From an uncultured Oscillospiraceae bacterium (GTDB lineage: Bacteria > Bacillota > Clostridia > Oscillospirales > Ruminococcaceae), in contig CAKSPD010000017.1 in NCBI GenBank assembly GCA_934481385.1, forward strand, positions 1 to 25,789: 25,789 nt of DNA, in the 5' to 3' direction. The position numbers and the translations under genes are program-made. Numbering within the stretch: the first letter of the stretch is position 1; each line of letters begins with the position of its first letter. Below, one piece after another: positions 8,020 through 15,665 of the stretch. The notes beneath the pieces are model-generated. The model was not told where the DNA came from and did not search any database. It saw only the letters and a list, made by a program, of their open reading frames with translations.

Positions 8020-10245
8020 TTATTCACGGTTATCCTTAAGACTTTCAACCATATCTATTTTATCTACCTTTCTTCTTACAAAGAAAAGTGAAACAAAGTA
8101 GCAGGCTGTTACAATCAGGATTGTGAGGATTATACTTGAAATATTGAACTTTATAGGTACAACCATTCCTTCAAGTTCTACAAACGCCTGACTGTAACAG
8201 AGCATCATCAGATAAGTTCCGACAAGTCCGATTGATATTCCCGGAATAAGCAGAAGATGATTTGAATTGAGAACCATTGCATTTATCTGTTTATTCTGAT
8301 AGCCAAGAACCTTGAGCATTGATACATTGTTACGGCTCTCCTGAACCATCATATTTATTGAAACATAAAGTGCTGAGATACATATGACTGCTCCAAGAAC
8401 GATAAGTGAATAAATCATAACTCCCATTTCATCAAGTATTGTCTGCATCTGATTTTCAAATGTAGTATCTTTTATAATCATTGCAATAAGGTCATTTTCA
8501 ATGTCAAGGTCTTTGTCTGAAAGAATACAGTTATAATTTTCAGCATCAATTCCGATAATATCAGAAGCATTTTTTCTGTTTGAAATAATATAGCTCTGAT
8601 AACCGTTTTTAATAAATCCGTCAATTTTTACTGTATATTCTTCAAGGCTTGCAACATTTTTGAAAGTAAAGCTGTCACCTTTCTTGATTCCGAATAAATC
8701 GGCTGTCAAAGTACTCATATACCAGCCGTTTTCAATATCAGCCTTTTCTCCGTCAGTTGTTGTAAGATTCCAGAGTGTGCAGTCATCATCAGCTCCGATA
8801 ACGCTGAACTGCTTTTTGTCATTATTTTCAAATGACATCATAAGCATTTTTTCGCCTTCCTGTTTTTCATCTGAAAGCATTGTATTCAGCACATATTCGT
8901 TTTTGAAATCTCCGCATTCACCTCTTGCAACATCACTTACTTCTTTGATAGAATCTATCATCATATATCCGAAAGATGAAAACATTGTTCCAAGAAGTAT
9001 TCCAAGAAATATTACGAATGTTCTTCCCTTGCTTCCAAGAAGTGAACGTATAGCAAATTTATATTTTACCTTCATACCGGAATTCATCAGCATTCTGTGA
9101 GTTTTTGATTTATTTCCCACATTTCCGCTGAGAAGTTCAACAGTATCATTTTTTAAAAGCTTGCGGACTTTCATCATTCCGGCAATCATATATATCAATG
9201 ACGGAATAATAATTCCTGCAACAGCTATCGGAACAGGGAGTGAAAATTCTACCTGCATAGGTTCATAGTCAGCAAGTCCGAGTTCTCCGAAAGGCTGTGA
9301 AACAATAAGACATGCCAACGCCATAAGAAGTCCGCCCGCAATTCCCGGAATTATTGCCATAAAACTGTAATGGAACATGAGCTTTGATTTTTTATATCCC
9401 AGTGCTGAAAGAGTTCCGACAATTTTTTGTTCGCTTTTTACTTTTCTTCCTATTATAATACTGATAAGTGCAACAGTTATAAGAGGAAGTGTTACAAGCA
9501 TTATCCATGACATAACAACAAACATATCTGCCTGCTGATGAACCATTGAAATACGGGTATTTTCATCTGCTCCTATATATGACATTGTAAAAAATTCATC
9601 ATATACAGCTTTTCTGAATTCAGTTTCTTTTTCAGAATCATTATAGATTACTTTATATGAAATTGAACCGTTTCCATAGAGTTCATTAAAACATTCATCT
9701 GTTACTTCTGCAAGAAAAAAGCTGTCAATATTCTTGTAGTCATCGGAAAGGTTTTCAAGCATATACAGATAATCAGGACGAAGAAATGTTCCTGTTACTG
9801 TAAAGTCTTTGCCTGAAAAATGAACTTTATCTCCGACAGAAACACCCATGTTCTGAGCATATCCTGCTGAAATCACGACTTCGTCATTGTTTTTTACATC
9901 TCTGCCCTCAATTACTTCATAGAGGTCAATTTTATCATTTGCCTTGAACACTCTCACATTATAATCATCTTCTTTAAGATTTATAAAATGCTCTTTCTGA
10001 AGTGTTACTGAATATTTTTTTTCAAGCTCTGAAATTCTGTTGTCCGGTATTTCATTCAAGGTTGAAAAATTTGCCTGTTCAATGTTGTTTCTTTCAAAAA
10101 ATTCATCTCCATACTTATTGATTCCCGTTCCTGCGATATAAAAAAGAAAGAACAGCAAAAGAGAAATCATTGTCAGAACTGATGCCGATATGTAAAATGA
10201 AAGATTTGAACCAATGCTTCTGCGGTATCTTTTATTAAGCTTCAT
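8020..10245 (-). CDS. FtsX-like ABC transporter permease (MacB/BceB-type)
   Basis: This large permease of 741 residues has an N-terminal membrane segment at about 15-40, an extracellular MacB-PCD-like domain at about 45-235 and a first FtsX membrane bundle at about 240-370. A further segment, a second extracellular domain at about 430-600 and a C-terminal FtsX bundle at about 610-735 follow. This duplicated FtsX layout is found in Firmicute exporters acting on lipids, lipoproteins, peptides or antibiotics, and in some systems that drive cell-wall enzymes. The ATPase gene lies 16 bp upstream in the same operon. No BceRS-type two-component pair adjoins it, so control is probably by the operators before the ATPase. 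The substrate is unknown. Confidence 0.85.
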   Translation of the reverse strand: MKLNKRYRRSIGSNLSFYISASVLTMISLLLFFLFYIAGTGINKYGDEFFERNNIEQANFSTLNEIPDNRISELEKKYSVTLQKEHFINLKEDDYNVRVFKANDKIDLYEVIEGRDVKNNDEVVISAGYAQNMGVSVGDKVHFSGKDFTVTGTFLRPDYLYMLENLSDDYKNIDSFFLAEVTDECFNELYGNGSISYKVIYNDSEKETEFRKAVYDEFFTMSYIGADENTRISMVHQQADMFVVMSWIMLVTLPLITVALISIIIGRKVKSEQKIVGTLSALGYKKSKLMFHYSFMAIIPGIAGGLLMALACLIVSQPFGELGLADYEPMQVEFSLPVPIAVAGIIIPSLIYMIAGMMKVRKLLKNDTVELLSGNVGNKSKTHRMLMNSGMKVKYKFAIRSLLGSKGRTFVIFLGILLGTMFSSFGYMMIDSIKEVSDVARGECGDFKNEYVLNTMLSDEKQEGEKMLMMSFENNDKKQFSVIGADDDCTLWNLTTTDGEKADIENGWYMSTLTADLFGIKKGDSFTFKNVASLEEYTVKIDGFIKNGYQSYIISNRKNASDIIGIDAENYNCILSDKDLDIENDLIAMIIKDTTFENQMQTILDEMGVMIYSLIVLGAVICISALYVSINMMVQESRNNVSMLKVLGYQNKQINAMVLNSNHLLLIPGISIGLVGTYLMMLCYSQAFVELEGMVVPIKFNISSIILTILIVTACYFVSLFFVRRKVDKIDMVESLKDNRE

Positions 10246-10261
10246 AATCTTCTTTTCTCCT

Positions 10262-10960
10262 TTACAGCTTTAAGTCCACAGCTGAAACCTTTTCAGAATT
10301 ATTTTTCATACTTGCAATTTTTCCGTCTTTGATTCTTATAACACTGTCAGCCATATCAGCTATTGCCTCGTTATGTGTTATTATAATGATTGTGGTCTTA
10401 TATCTGGCATTTATTTTTTCTATAAATTTCAGAACAGCTAATGATGCTTTTGTATCCAATGCACCGGTAAGCTCATCGCAGAGAAGAAGTTTCGGATTTT
10501 TTATCATAGCTCTTGCTATTGCAACTCTTTGCTGTTGACCGCCTGAAAGCTCCTTCGGGAAACGCAGTTTGTATTTTGCAATATCAAGTGCTTCCATAAC
10601 CTCATTGATGTCAAGCGGATTTTCTGAAATATCAGAAACAACCTCGATATTTTCCTGAACTGTCAAATCAGGAATCAGATTATAGAACTGAAAGACAAAA
10701 CCAATATCTTCACATCGATAATCTGTCAAATCCTTTTTAGTTGCTCTGGAAATATCTCTGCCTCCGATTACTATTGAACCGCTGTCAAGTGTATCAAGTC
10801 CGCCAATCATATTAAGCAAGGTAGATTTTCCTGAACCTGAAGGGCCAAGTATTACATATATTTTTCCCTCTTCAAGAAACATGTCAATTCCATTGAGAGC
10901 ATAAACAGTTGCTTCACCTGTTCCATATTTCTTTACAGCATTTTTCATTTCTATAAACAT
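10262..10960 (-). CDS. ABC transporter ATP-binding protein (MacB/LolD family)
   Basis: This 232-residue ATPase powers the adjacent FtsX permease. It has Walker A GPSGSGKST, a Q-loop (FVFQFYNLIPDLTV), the signature LSGGQQQRVAIARAM, Walker B LLLCDELTGALD and the switch His in IITHNEAIADM. The Q-loop and signature are typical of the MacB/LolD/FtsE group. The usual Pro after the catalytic Glu is Leu, a variant common in this kind of Firmicute exporter as I know it. The start is supported by AGGAGG eight bases upstream. It is the first gene of the operon and is preceded by a consensus promoter flanked by two inverted repeats. Confidence 0.92.
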   Translation of the reverse strand: MFIEMKNAVKKYGTGEATVYALNGIDMFLEEGKIYVILGPSGSGKSTLLNMIGGLDTLDSGSIVIGGRDISRATKKDLTDYRCEDIGFVFQFYNLIPDLTVQENIEVVSDISENPLDINEVMEALDIAKYKLRFPKELSGGQQQRVAIARAMIKNPKLLLCDELTGALDTKASLAVLKFIEKINARYKTTIIIITHNEAIADMADSVIRIKDGKIASMKNNSEKVSAVDLKL

Positions 10961-10993
10961 ATTTATCCCTCCTGTTTATTTTAAATTTACCAG

Positions 10994-11007
10994 TTAGCAT
11001 ATGCTAA
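10994..11007. promoter_or_regulatory. Operator 1: 14-bp perfect palindrome
   Basis: TTAGCATATGCTAA is a perfect palindrome located just downstream of the -10 box, roughly +3 to +16 of the ABC transcript. It shares the TTAG-N6-CTAA core with the second site at 11047-11062. Its size and symmetry suit a dimeric MarR- or TetR-type repressor. No such regulator is encoded next to it. Confidence 0.65.
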
Positions 11008-11016
11008 TTTGTGTAT

Positions 11017-11045
11017 ATTATATCATTTCTTATTAAAATTGTCAA
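11017..11045 (-). promoter_or_regulatory. Consensus sigma-A promoter of the ABC transporter operon
   Basis: On the minus strand the -35 is TTGACA (11045-11040) and the -10 is TATAAT (11022-11017), both perfect, with a 17-bp spacer. Such a strong promoter bracketed by two operator-like repeats suggests an operon that is normally repressed and fully inducible. Confidence 0.85.
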
Positions 11046-11046
11046 G

Positions 11047-11062
11047 GTTAGCAATGACTAAC
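11047..11062. promoter_or_regulatory. Operator 2: GTTAG-N6-CTAAC inverted repeat
   Basis: GTTAG at 11047-11051 and CTAAC at 11058-11062 form an inverted repeat immediately upstream of the -35 box. It matches the half-sites of operator 1. The two centres are about 54 bp apart, close to five helical turns, so two bound dimers would lie on the same DNA face. Confidence 0.6.
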
Positions 11063-11117
11063 TTAAACAAATATTTACAGAATATTATGTACATTTTACA
11101 TAATAAAAGTTTGTCAT

Positions 11118-11303
11118 ACAGATAACAATCTCTATTCTGTAATCGGTTCAAAATTCAGATTGGACTGTGAAAAAGGTTTGATTACACTTGCATTATACAA
11201 AAAAATTACAGATGATGAGATATATTCCGGTCACAATGACTTTCCCATTGCTGATTCTGATTCAATCAATTCAGCTACTGAAAATTTTCATTGCCTTTCT
11301 TGA
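11118..11303 (+). pseudogene. Decayed coding fragment, unknown family
   Basis: The frame ending in TGA at 11301-11303 is open for about 60 codons and reads like real protein (for example GLITLALYKKITDDEIYSGH, then NDFPIADSDSINSATENFH), with the same codon style as neighbouring genes. It has no start codon or ribosome binding site and is cut off upstream near the ABC promoter. It looks like the 3' end of a lost gene. I do not recognise the family. The promoter of the AraC gene now overlaps its end. Confidence 0.4.
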
Positions 11304-11329
11304 CTTTGAATATATGGGTATGATATAAT
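11300..11329 (+). promoter_or_regulatory. Promoter of the AraC-type regulator
   Basis: TTGACT at 11300-11305 and TATAAT at 11324-11329 are separated by 18 bp. The transcript would have a roughly 95-base AT-rich leader before the start codon at 11433. No strong hairpin is seen in that leader. Confidence 0.7.
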
Positions 11330-11432
11330 AATGTAAACTGTAATGAATTAAGATTTATATTTGATTATTAAAATTTGATAAATAATTCAAAAATCATTCC
11401 TTAACATCTTCTTTGATGGAAGTGACATTATT

Positions 11433-12266
11433 ATGAATAAAAATATATTCTTTCCGCAGCAGCCTTTCTTTGTTATGGCATCAAATAATTATCTCAGATA
11501 TAATATGCATATATATGGCATAAATTATTTTTATCAGACCGACTATAACAATATTTCCAAAGTTGCTGTTCCTGACGGGTGTACCGATATGGTTTTTGCC
11601 TGTAATGAAAAAAATCCGTATGCTGAATTTCATGGAACAGTTCTTGCTCCTGAAATAGCAATGGACGATAAAGATACAACTTATTTTGGTGTATCTTTTG
11701 AAACAAATTTCAACTGCAATTTTTCTGAATATATAAATATATCTGATTTGACAAACGGCAGTCTTCCTGCAAAAGTCTTATTTAATGACAACGATATTCT
11801 TAACAGAATATATGAAACGAACGATTTTATTGACCAGATACGTTATTTTCTTACATACTATCTTCCGATTTATGAAAAAGTTTCTGAAAGGGACTGCAAA
11901 AAAAATATTATAGAATATTCCGTTGACAAAATAATTGAAACAAACGGAAATATAACCGAAAAAGAAATTTCTCTGGATACGGGTTATTCTGAGAGATATA
12001 TAAACAGACTTTTTAATGAAAAAATGGGGCTTAATCCTAAAACCTTTTCCAAGATGATAAGATTTCAGTCGGCAATTCAAAATATAAACCGTGACTATAC
12101 TCTTACACTTACTGACCTTGCGTTAAAACTCGGCTACTATGACCAGGCTCATTTTATACACGATTTTAAATCATTTTCAGGTATGACTCCGAAAAAATAT
12201 CTTAAAATGATTCAGACGGAAGATTTGGAGAAAAAAATAAAATTATTAGAAAAAGCACAGTACTGA
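11433..12266 (+). CDS. AraC-family transcriptional regulator
   Basis: This 277-residue regulator has a C-terminal double helix-turn-helix at about residues 165-265. The first is KEISLDTGYSERYINRLFNE and the second LTDLALKLGYYDQAHFIHDF, followed by the family-typical FSGMTPKKYLK. The N-terminal 150 residues resemble the AraC sensor domain with a VPDGCTDMVF motif, seen in regulators lacking a classic cupin sugar pocket. The ribosome binding site is GGAAG ten bases upstream. It is divergent from the ABC operon and convergent with the amino-acid permease, so either could be a target, but nothing in the sequence settles this. Confidence 0.88.
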   Translation: MNKNIFFPQQPFFVMASNNYLRYNMHIYGINYFYQTDYNNISKVAVPDGCTDMVFACNEKNPYAEFHGTVLAPEIAMDDKDTTYFGVSFETNFNCNFSEYINISDLTNGSLPAKVLFNDNDILNRIYETNDFIDQIRYFLTYYLPIYEKVSERDCKKNIIEYSVDKIIETNGNITEKEISLDTGYSERYINRLFNEKMGLNPKTFSKMIRFQSAIQNINRDYTLTLTDLALKLGYYDQAHFIHDFKSFSGMTPKKYLKMIQTEDLEKKIKLLEKAQY

Positions 12267-12287
12267 TTTTAAATCAATACTGTGCTT
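12253..12287. terminator. Long bidirectional hairpin terminator overlapping the stop codon
   Basis: AAGCACAGTA at 12253-12262 pairs with TACTGTGCTT at 12278-12287. Inside it TGATTT pairs with AAATCA, giving a nearly continuous stem with one mismatch. The stop codon of the AraC gene lies inside the stem. T-rich sequence follows on the plus strand and the permease gene ends 7 bp beyond, so it serves both convergent genes. Confidence 0.85.
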
Positions 12288-12293
12288 ATATTT

Positions 12294-13766
12294 TTATTCA
12301 GGTCTTGTTCCTGTATTTATATCCGCCGGATATTTTTTTATTGCCTGTTTTTCTATACGGAGTTTCTGGGCAGTTTTCGGATTATGATAAACCTGATACT
12401 GTTCATTTTCCATTGCCATAACTTCTTTTATCTGATATGCTTTGAACATAGGTCTTTTCATAACTTTTTTTATCCAGAAAAATGCATAAACTGAAAGAAC
12501 TGCAACTACTACAACAAATATTGTATATATTTTTTTCTTAACTTCCCAGCTTGAATCAATGTTGTATATCATAAAAGCATTGCCTATTATACCGACTATC
12601 GGAATAACCGGCCCTAACGGAAGTTTAAATGTACGGGGGGCTTTCGGAAGTCTTTTTCTTAAAATCAGAACATCAAAGTGAAGTATGATATATGAGAATA
12701 TCCAGAATGTGCAACCTGTCAGAATAAGGAATGTCAACTGACTGCTTGTTGAAAGCCCCGTTCCGTTTATTAAACACATTATTACTGATATTAACAAAAG
12801 ACCTACATATGGTGTTCCCTTTTTATTTGTTTTCATAAAAGCAGACGGTAAAAGGTTTATTTTTGCCATACCCTGACATATCTGTGAATTTGCAAAAAGT
12901 GCAGTATTAATTGTGCTGACAACTGCAAGAAGTGAAATTATTGTCATCCAGATTTCGCCGAATTTTCCATATAATGCTGTACCGTAAAGAATATGGGGAA
13001 CAGTGCTTGCACCGAGTTCTTCCCAAGATGTATAGTGGCTGAATCCTATTGACATAAATATCTGCATAACAAGTATGATAACAAGGCTCAGAACCATACC
13101 GAGAGGAACTTTTTTTCTTGCATTTTTTACCTGTGAAGAAATAGGAACGATAAATTCAACGCCTATGAACAGAAAGAATGCAAGTCCCAGAAGTGAAAAT
13201 ATATCAGACGGTTCTGAAGAAATTACAGACGGCTGTTCAACAACTTTTCCTGTTCCAAGATTAAAACAGCCTGCAAGTCCCATAACCATAAGCGAACCTA
13301 TAAGTGCATATGCAACAATATTCTGTATCTTTGCAAACATATCAACACCGAAAAGATTAAATATTGTCAGAACAGCAATAAGTATTATTGAATAAACTGC
13401 TCCCGGTATATTGATTCCTGAAAATACACTGCTTAAAGTATTTCCGAACATTGCTGCTTCCGAACTGCCCATTATAGTCTGACAGGTCAGGTATCCGCCT
13501 ACTGTTATAACTATTGTAACAAAAGGCCCGAAACAAGCAAGAGTATACTGTGCCATACCTCCTGTCATATTAGGCATAAGTGCATTTAATTCGCATATTG
13601 AAAGTGCTGTAAGTATATTGAATGCACAGGCAATAATCATTGTTATTATAAAAGGTGTACCTATTGCCGCAGTTCCCTGACCTATTGAAAGCAAACAGCT
13701 TGTTGCAACTATAAGACCTACTCCCGTTGCAATAATGCTCGGAAGTCCGAGTTTTTTGTCCTCCAT
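12294..13766 (-). CDS. APC-superfamily amino-acid permease
   Basis: This integral membrane transporter of about 490 residues has roughly 12 hydrophobic segments and a hydrophilic C-terminal tail rich in charged residues. The N terminus (LGLPSIIATGVGLIVATSCL) has the glycine-rich unwound first helix of APC-fold carriers. Helix 6 (FFLFIGVEFIVPISSQVKNA) has the usual helix-6 break. The start is the ATG of MEDKKL, with AAGGAG eight bases before it. A GTG nine bases upstream overlaps that site and is rejected. It follows the PII gene by 24 bp, so the two are co-transcribed. It probably imports the amino acid, amine or opine used by the upstream oxidoreductase. The substrate is not shown by sequence. 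Confidence 0.87.
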   Translation of the reverse strand: MEDKKLGLPSIIATGVGLIVATSCLLSIGQGTAAIGTPFIITMIIACAFNILTALSICELNALMPNMTGGMAQYTLACFGPFVTIVITVGGYLTCQTIMGSSEAAMFGNTLSSVFSGINIPGAVYSIILIAVLTIFNLFGVDMFAKIQNIVAYALIGSLMVMGLAGCFNLGTGKVVEQPSVISSEPSDIFSLLGLAFFLFIGVEFIVPISSQVKNARKKVPLGMVLSLVIILVMQIFMSIGFSHYTSWEELGASTVPHILYGTALYGKFGEIWMTIISLLAVVSTINTALFANSQICQGMAKINLLPSAFMKTNKKGTPYVGLLLISVIMCLINGTGLSTSSQLTFLILTGCTFWIFSYIILHFDVLILRKRLPKAPRTFKLPLGPVIPIVGIIGNAFMIYNIDSSWEVKKKIYTIFVVVVAVLSVYAFFWIKKVMKRPMFKAYQIKEVMAMENEQYQVYHNPKTAQKLRIEKQAIKKYPADINTGTRPE

Positions 13767-13790
13767 TTTAAACACTCCTTAAACTTAAAT

Positions 13791-14153
13791 TCAGAATTCA
13801 CCCTCAACAAGAGCATCGATTCCTTCTTCACCTGTTCTCACTCTTATGGCATTTGTGACTTCGGAAACAAATATTTTTCCGTCACCTATATGACCTGTAT
13901 AAAGTTCCTTTTTCACAAATTCAAGCAAACCGTTTACTTCTTCTGTCGGGAGAACCATCATAACAACTTCTTTTGGAAGAAGGCTTATTTCGTTTGTTTT
14001 ATCGAAATTCTCAAATTCCTGAGAACCATGCTGAACGCCACAGCCGAGAACCTGATAAACCGTCATACCTGAAATATGAAATCTTTTAAATGCCTTTCTG
14101 AGCGGTTCTATCTTTGATATGCTTGTTATAATTTCTACTCTTGATAATTTCAT
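13791..14153 (-). CDS. PII-family signal protein (GlnB/GlnK-like), atypical T-loop
   Basis: This 120-residue PII protein keeps the nucleotide-binding elements: GMTV near residue 30, Q41 (the equivalent of Gln39), LLPK around K61, TGHIGDGKIFV and the Arg pair in IRVRTGE. PII trimers bind ATP/ADP and 2-oxoglutarate and regulate transporters or enzymes by contact. The T-loop differs from GlnB. The position of the uridylylated Tyr51 is occupied by Thr (about T53) and the loop is acidic with Phe residues. It therefore should not be uridylylated. It is joined to an APC permease rather than to AmtB. A CAGGAGTG ribosome binding site precedes the ATG. Confidence 0.88.
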   Translation of the reverse strand: MKLSRVEIITSISKIEPLRKAFKRFHISGMTVYQVLGCGVQHGSQEFENFDKTNEISLLPKEVVMMVLPTEEVNGLLEFVKKELYTGHIGDGKIFVSEVTNAIRVRTGEEGIDALVEGEF

Positions 14154-14181
14154 TTTAATACACTCCTGTTATAATCAAAAT

Positions 14182-14218
14182 AAGGTGCTGAAAATGATTA
14201 AAGATTTATCAGCACCTT
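14182..14218 (-). terminator. Hairpin between the dehydrogenase genes and the PII gene
   Basis: AAGGTGCTGA at 14182-14191 pairs perfectly with TCAGCACCTT at 14209-14218, starting 7 bp after the FAD-subunit stop. On the minus strand the following sequence is only moderately T-rich, so it may be a leaky terminator that lowers PII-permease expression relative to the enzyme genes. Confidence 0.65.
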
Positions 14219-14224
14219 TGCTTT

Positions 14225-15340
14225 TTATTTTGTAAATCTGTCATATCTGAACGCTGATATATCAAGCGTTGTTTTCTTTTCCATTGCCATTTCAGAAAGA
14301 ATAAGTCCTACTGACGGCGATATTCCAAAACCGTGACCGGTAAAACCACAGGCTAAAATAAGTCCCGGACATTCATCAACTGTACTTATAACCGGTACAT
14401 GGTCTGCACAGGAATCCATCCAGCCTGCCCATGTTCTTACTACCTTTATTGTTTCGAGTGTCGGAAAATACTGCATAATTCCACGGCAGGCCGCTGATGC
14501 TGCAATACTTGAAGATAAAGGTTTTCCCGGTTTCGCAAAAGGTTCAAGACCTGAATTGAGTCCGAAAACAAATGAACCATGATTTGTCTGATGTCCGTAG
14601 AAATCGGCATCAGCAGTACCGAGCATCTGCCAGAACATTGGTTTTACAGCCTCTGTAACAAGTGTTTCAAGAAGTACAGGTGTCATAGGAACATCAACTC
14701 CGGCACTTGAGGCTATAAATCTTGATTCATAACCTGCTGAAACAATTATTTTATCACCTTCATAGACATTTCCGGATTCTGTAACAACTTTTCTTGCCTT
14801 TCCCTTTACTTTTTTGATTTCAACAACTTTTTCACCTGAAATAAAATGTGCTCCGAGCCGTCTTGCCATTTTATAATATCCCATTGTCGCAGTTAAAGGA
14901 TTTGCATGACCGTCCGTTTCACACCAGCTTGCACAGGTAACAGCCTCTGAAAGATAAGGATTGATTTGTCTTGCTTCATCTCCGTCTATCATACGGACAT
15001 CAAGACCATTTGCAACACCTCTGTTTGTAAGTGCTGTAAGAATTTCCTTATGTTTTTCAGTTCTTCCAAGTCTTAAATTTCCCTGCTGATGATATTCAAC
15101 ATCAGTATCAAGCATATCGGATAGATTAGGCCAGATATTTTTTATTGCATACATAACAAGTGGCAATTCTCTCGGGTCACGTCCTGACTGACGGACACCT
15201 CCGCCGTTTCTTGTTGAACCGCCGTCACCTATGTTATTGCTTGATTCAAGAACGATTACCGAAACATTTTCTTTTGCGAGGTTATAGGCAGCAGCACAGC
15301 CGATTATACCTCCGCCGATTATAATTACATCTGCATTCAC
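14225..15340 (-). CDS. FAD-dependent amino-acid/opine dehydrogenase subunit (DAO/DadA family)
   Basis: This 371-residue flavoprotein has the dinucleotide-binding motif IIIGGGIIGCAAAYNLA at the N terminus, then STRNGGGVRQSG, and the DAO-family C-terminal signature GFTGHGFGISPSVG. Relatives are OoxB/NoxB of octopine/nopaline oxidase, HcnC, and the beta subunits of hydroxyproline and proline dehydrogenases, all of which oxidise a C-N bond to an imine. It should be the substrate-oxidising subunit of the complex encoded by the cluster. The start is a GTG, set by GGAGG eight bases upstream. That site lies in the last codons of the BFD gene, whose stop is 3 bp before, so translation is coupled. In an anaerobe the electrons probably go to the iron-sulfur subunits. 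Confidence 0.85.
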   Translation of the reverse strand: MNADVIIIGGGIIGCAAAYNLAKENVSVIVLESSNNIGDGGSTRNGGGVRQSGRDPRELPLVMYAIKNIWPNLSDMLDTDVEYHQQGNLRLGRTEKHKEILTALTNRGVANGLDVRMIDGDEARQINPYLSEAVTCASWCETDGHANPLTATMGYYKMARRLGAHFISGEKVVEIKKVKGKARKVVTESGNVYEGDKIIVSAGYESRFIASSAGVDVPMTPVLLETLVTEAVKPMFWQMLGTADADFYGHQTNHGSFVFGLNSGLEPFAKPGKPLSSSIAASAACRGIMQYFPTLETIKVVRTWAGWMDSCADHVPVISTVDECPGLILACGFTGHGFGISPSVGLILSEMAMEKKTTLDISAFRYDRFTK

Positions 15341-15343
15341 AGC

Positions 15344-15661
15344 TTACTCCTCCTTATCCTTTGCCATAACTTTCATTTCGATTGGTCGCATAGGAGCACG
15401 TCCCGTTGCACCGCCAAGCTCATTAGGTTTACAGCCGAGTTCTCTCGCAACAATACCCTTTACAAGTTTTGTACATGTCTGACCCTGACATAATCCCATT
15501 CCTGTTCTGAGGTATCTTCTTATTTCCGTCAAGGTGAACATTCCGTCATGAACAGCTTTTCTTATTTCACCTTTTGTTATTTCTTCACATCTGCAAACTA
15601 TCATATCATCATCAGGAGCGGGTACAAATTCACCTATATCTTTATTTCTGTCAAGTATCAT
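15344..15661 (-). CDS. BFD-like [2Fe-2S] protein of the dehydrogenase complex
   Basis: This 105-residue protein has a bacterioferritin-associated-ferredoxin-like domain. CRC at C23/C25 and CxxxxC at C58/C63 bind a [2Fe-2S] cluster, within VCRCEEITKGEIRKAV and GMGLCQGQTC. In opine and hydroxyproline dehydrogenases this domain is often fused to the alpha subunit. Here it is a separate gene placed between the alpha- and beta-like subunits. The true start is the ATG of MILDRN, with GAGGAGG nine bases before it and 4 bp after the preceding stop. A longer reading frame upstream overlaps the previous gene and is not used. It probably shuttles electrons between flavins. Confidence 0.85.
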   Translation of the reverse strand: MILDRNKDIGEFVPAPDDDMIVCRCEEITKGEIRKAVHDGMFTLTEIRRYLRTGMGLCQGQTCTKLVKGIVARELGCKPNELGGATGRAPMRPIEMKVMAKDKEE

Positions 15662-15665
15662 AACT

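Noticed and set aside
8660..9100. 146-codon plus-strand ORF inside the ABC permease gene
   Set aside because: It is antisense to a gene with clear FtsX features, with no ribosome binding site and Ser/Ile-rich shadow composition.
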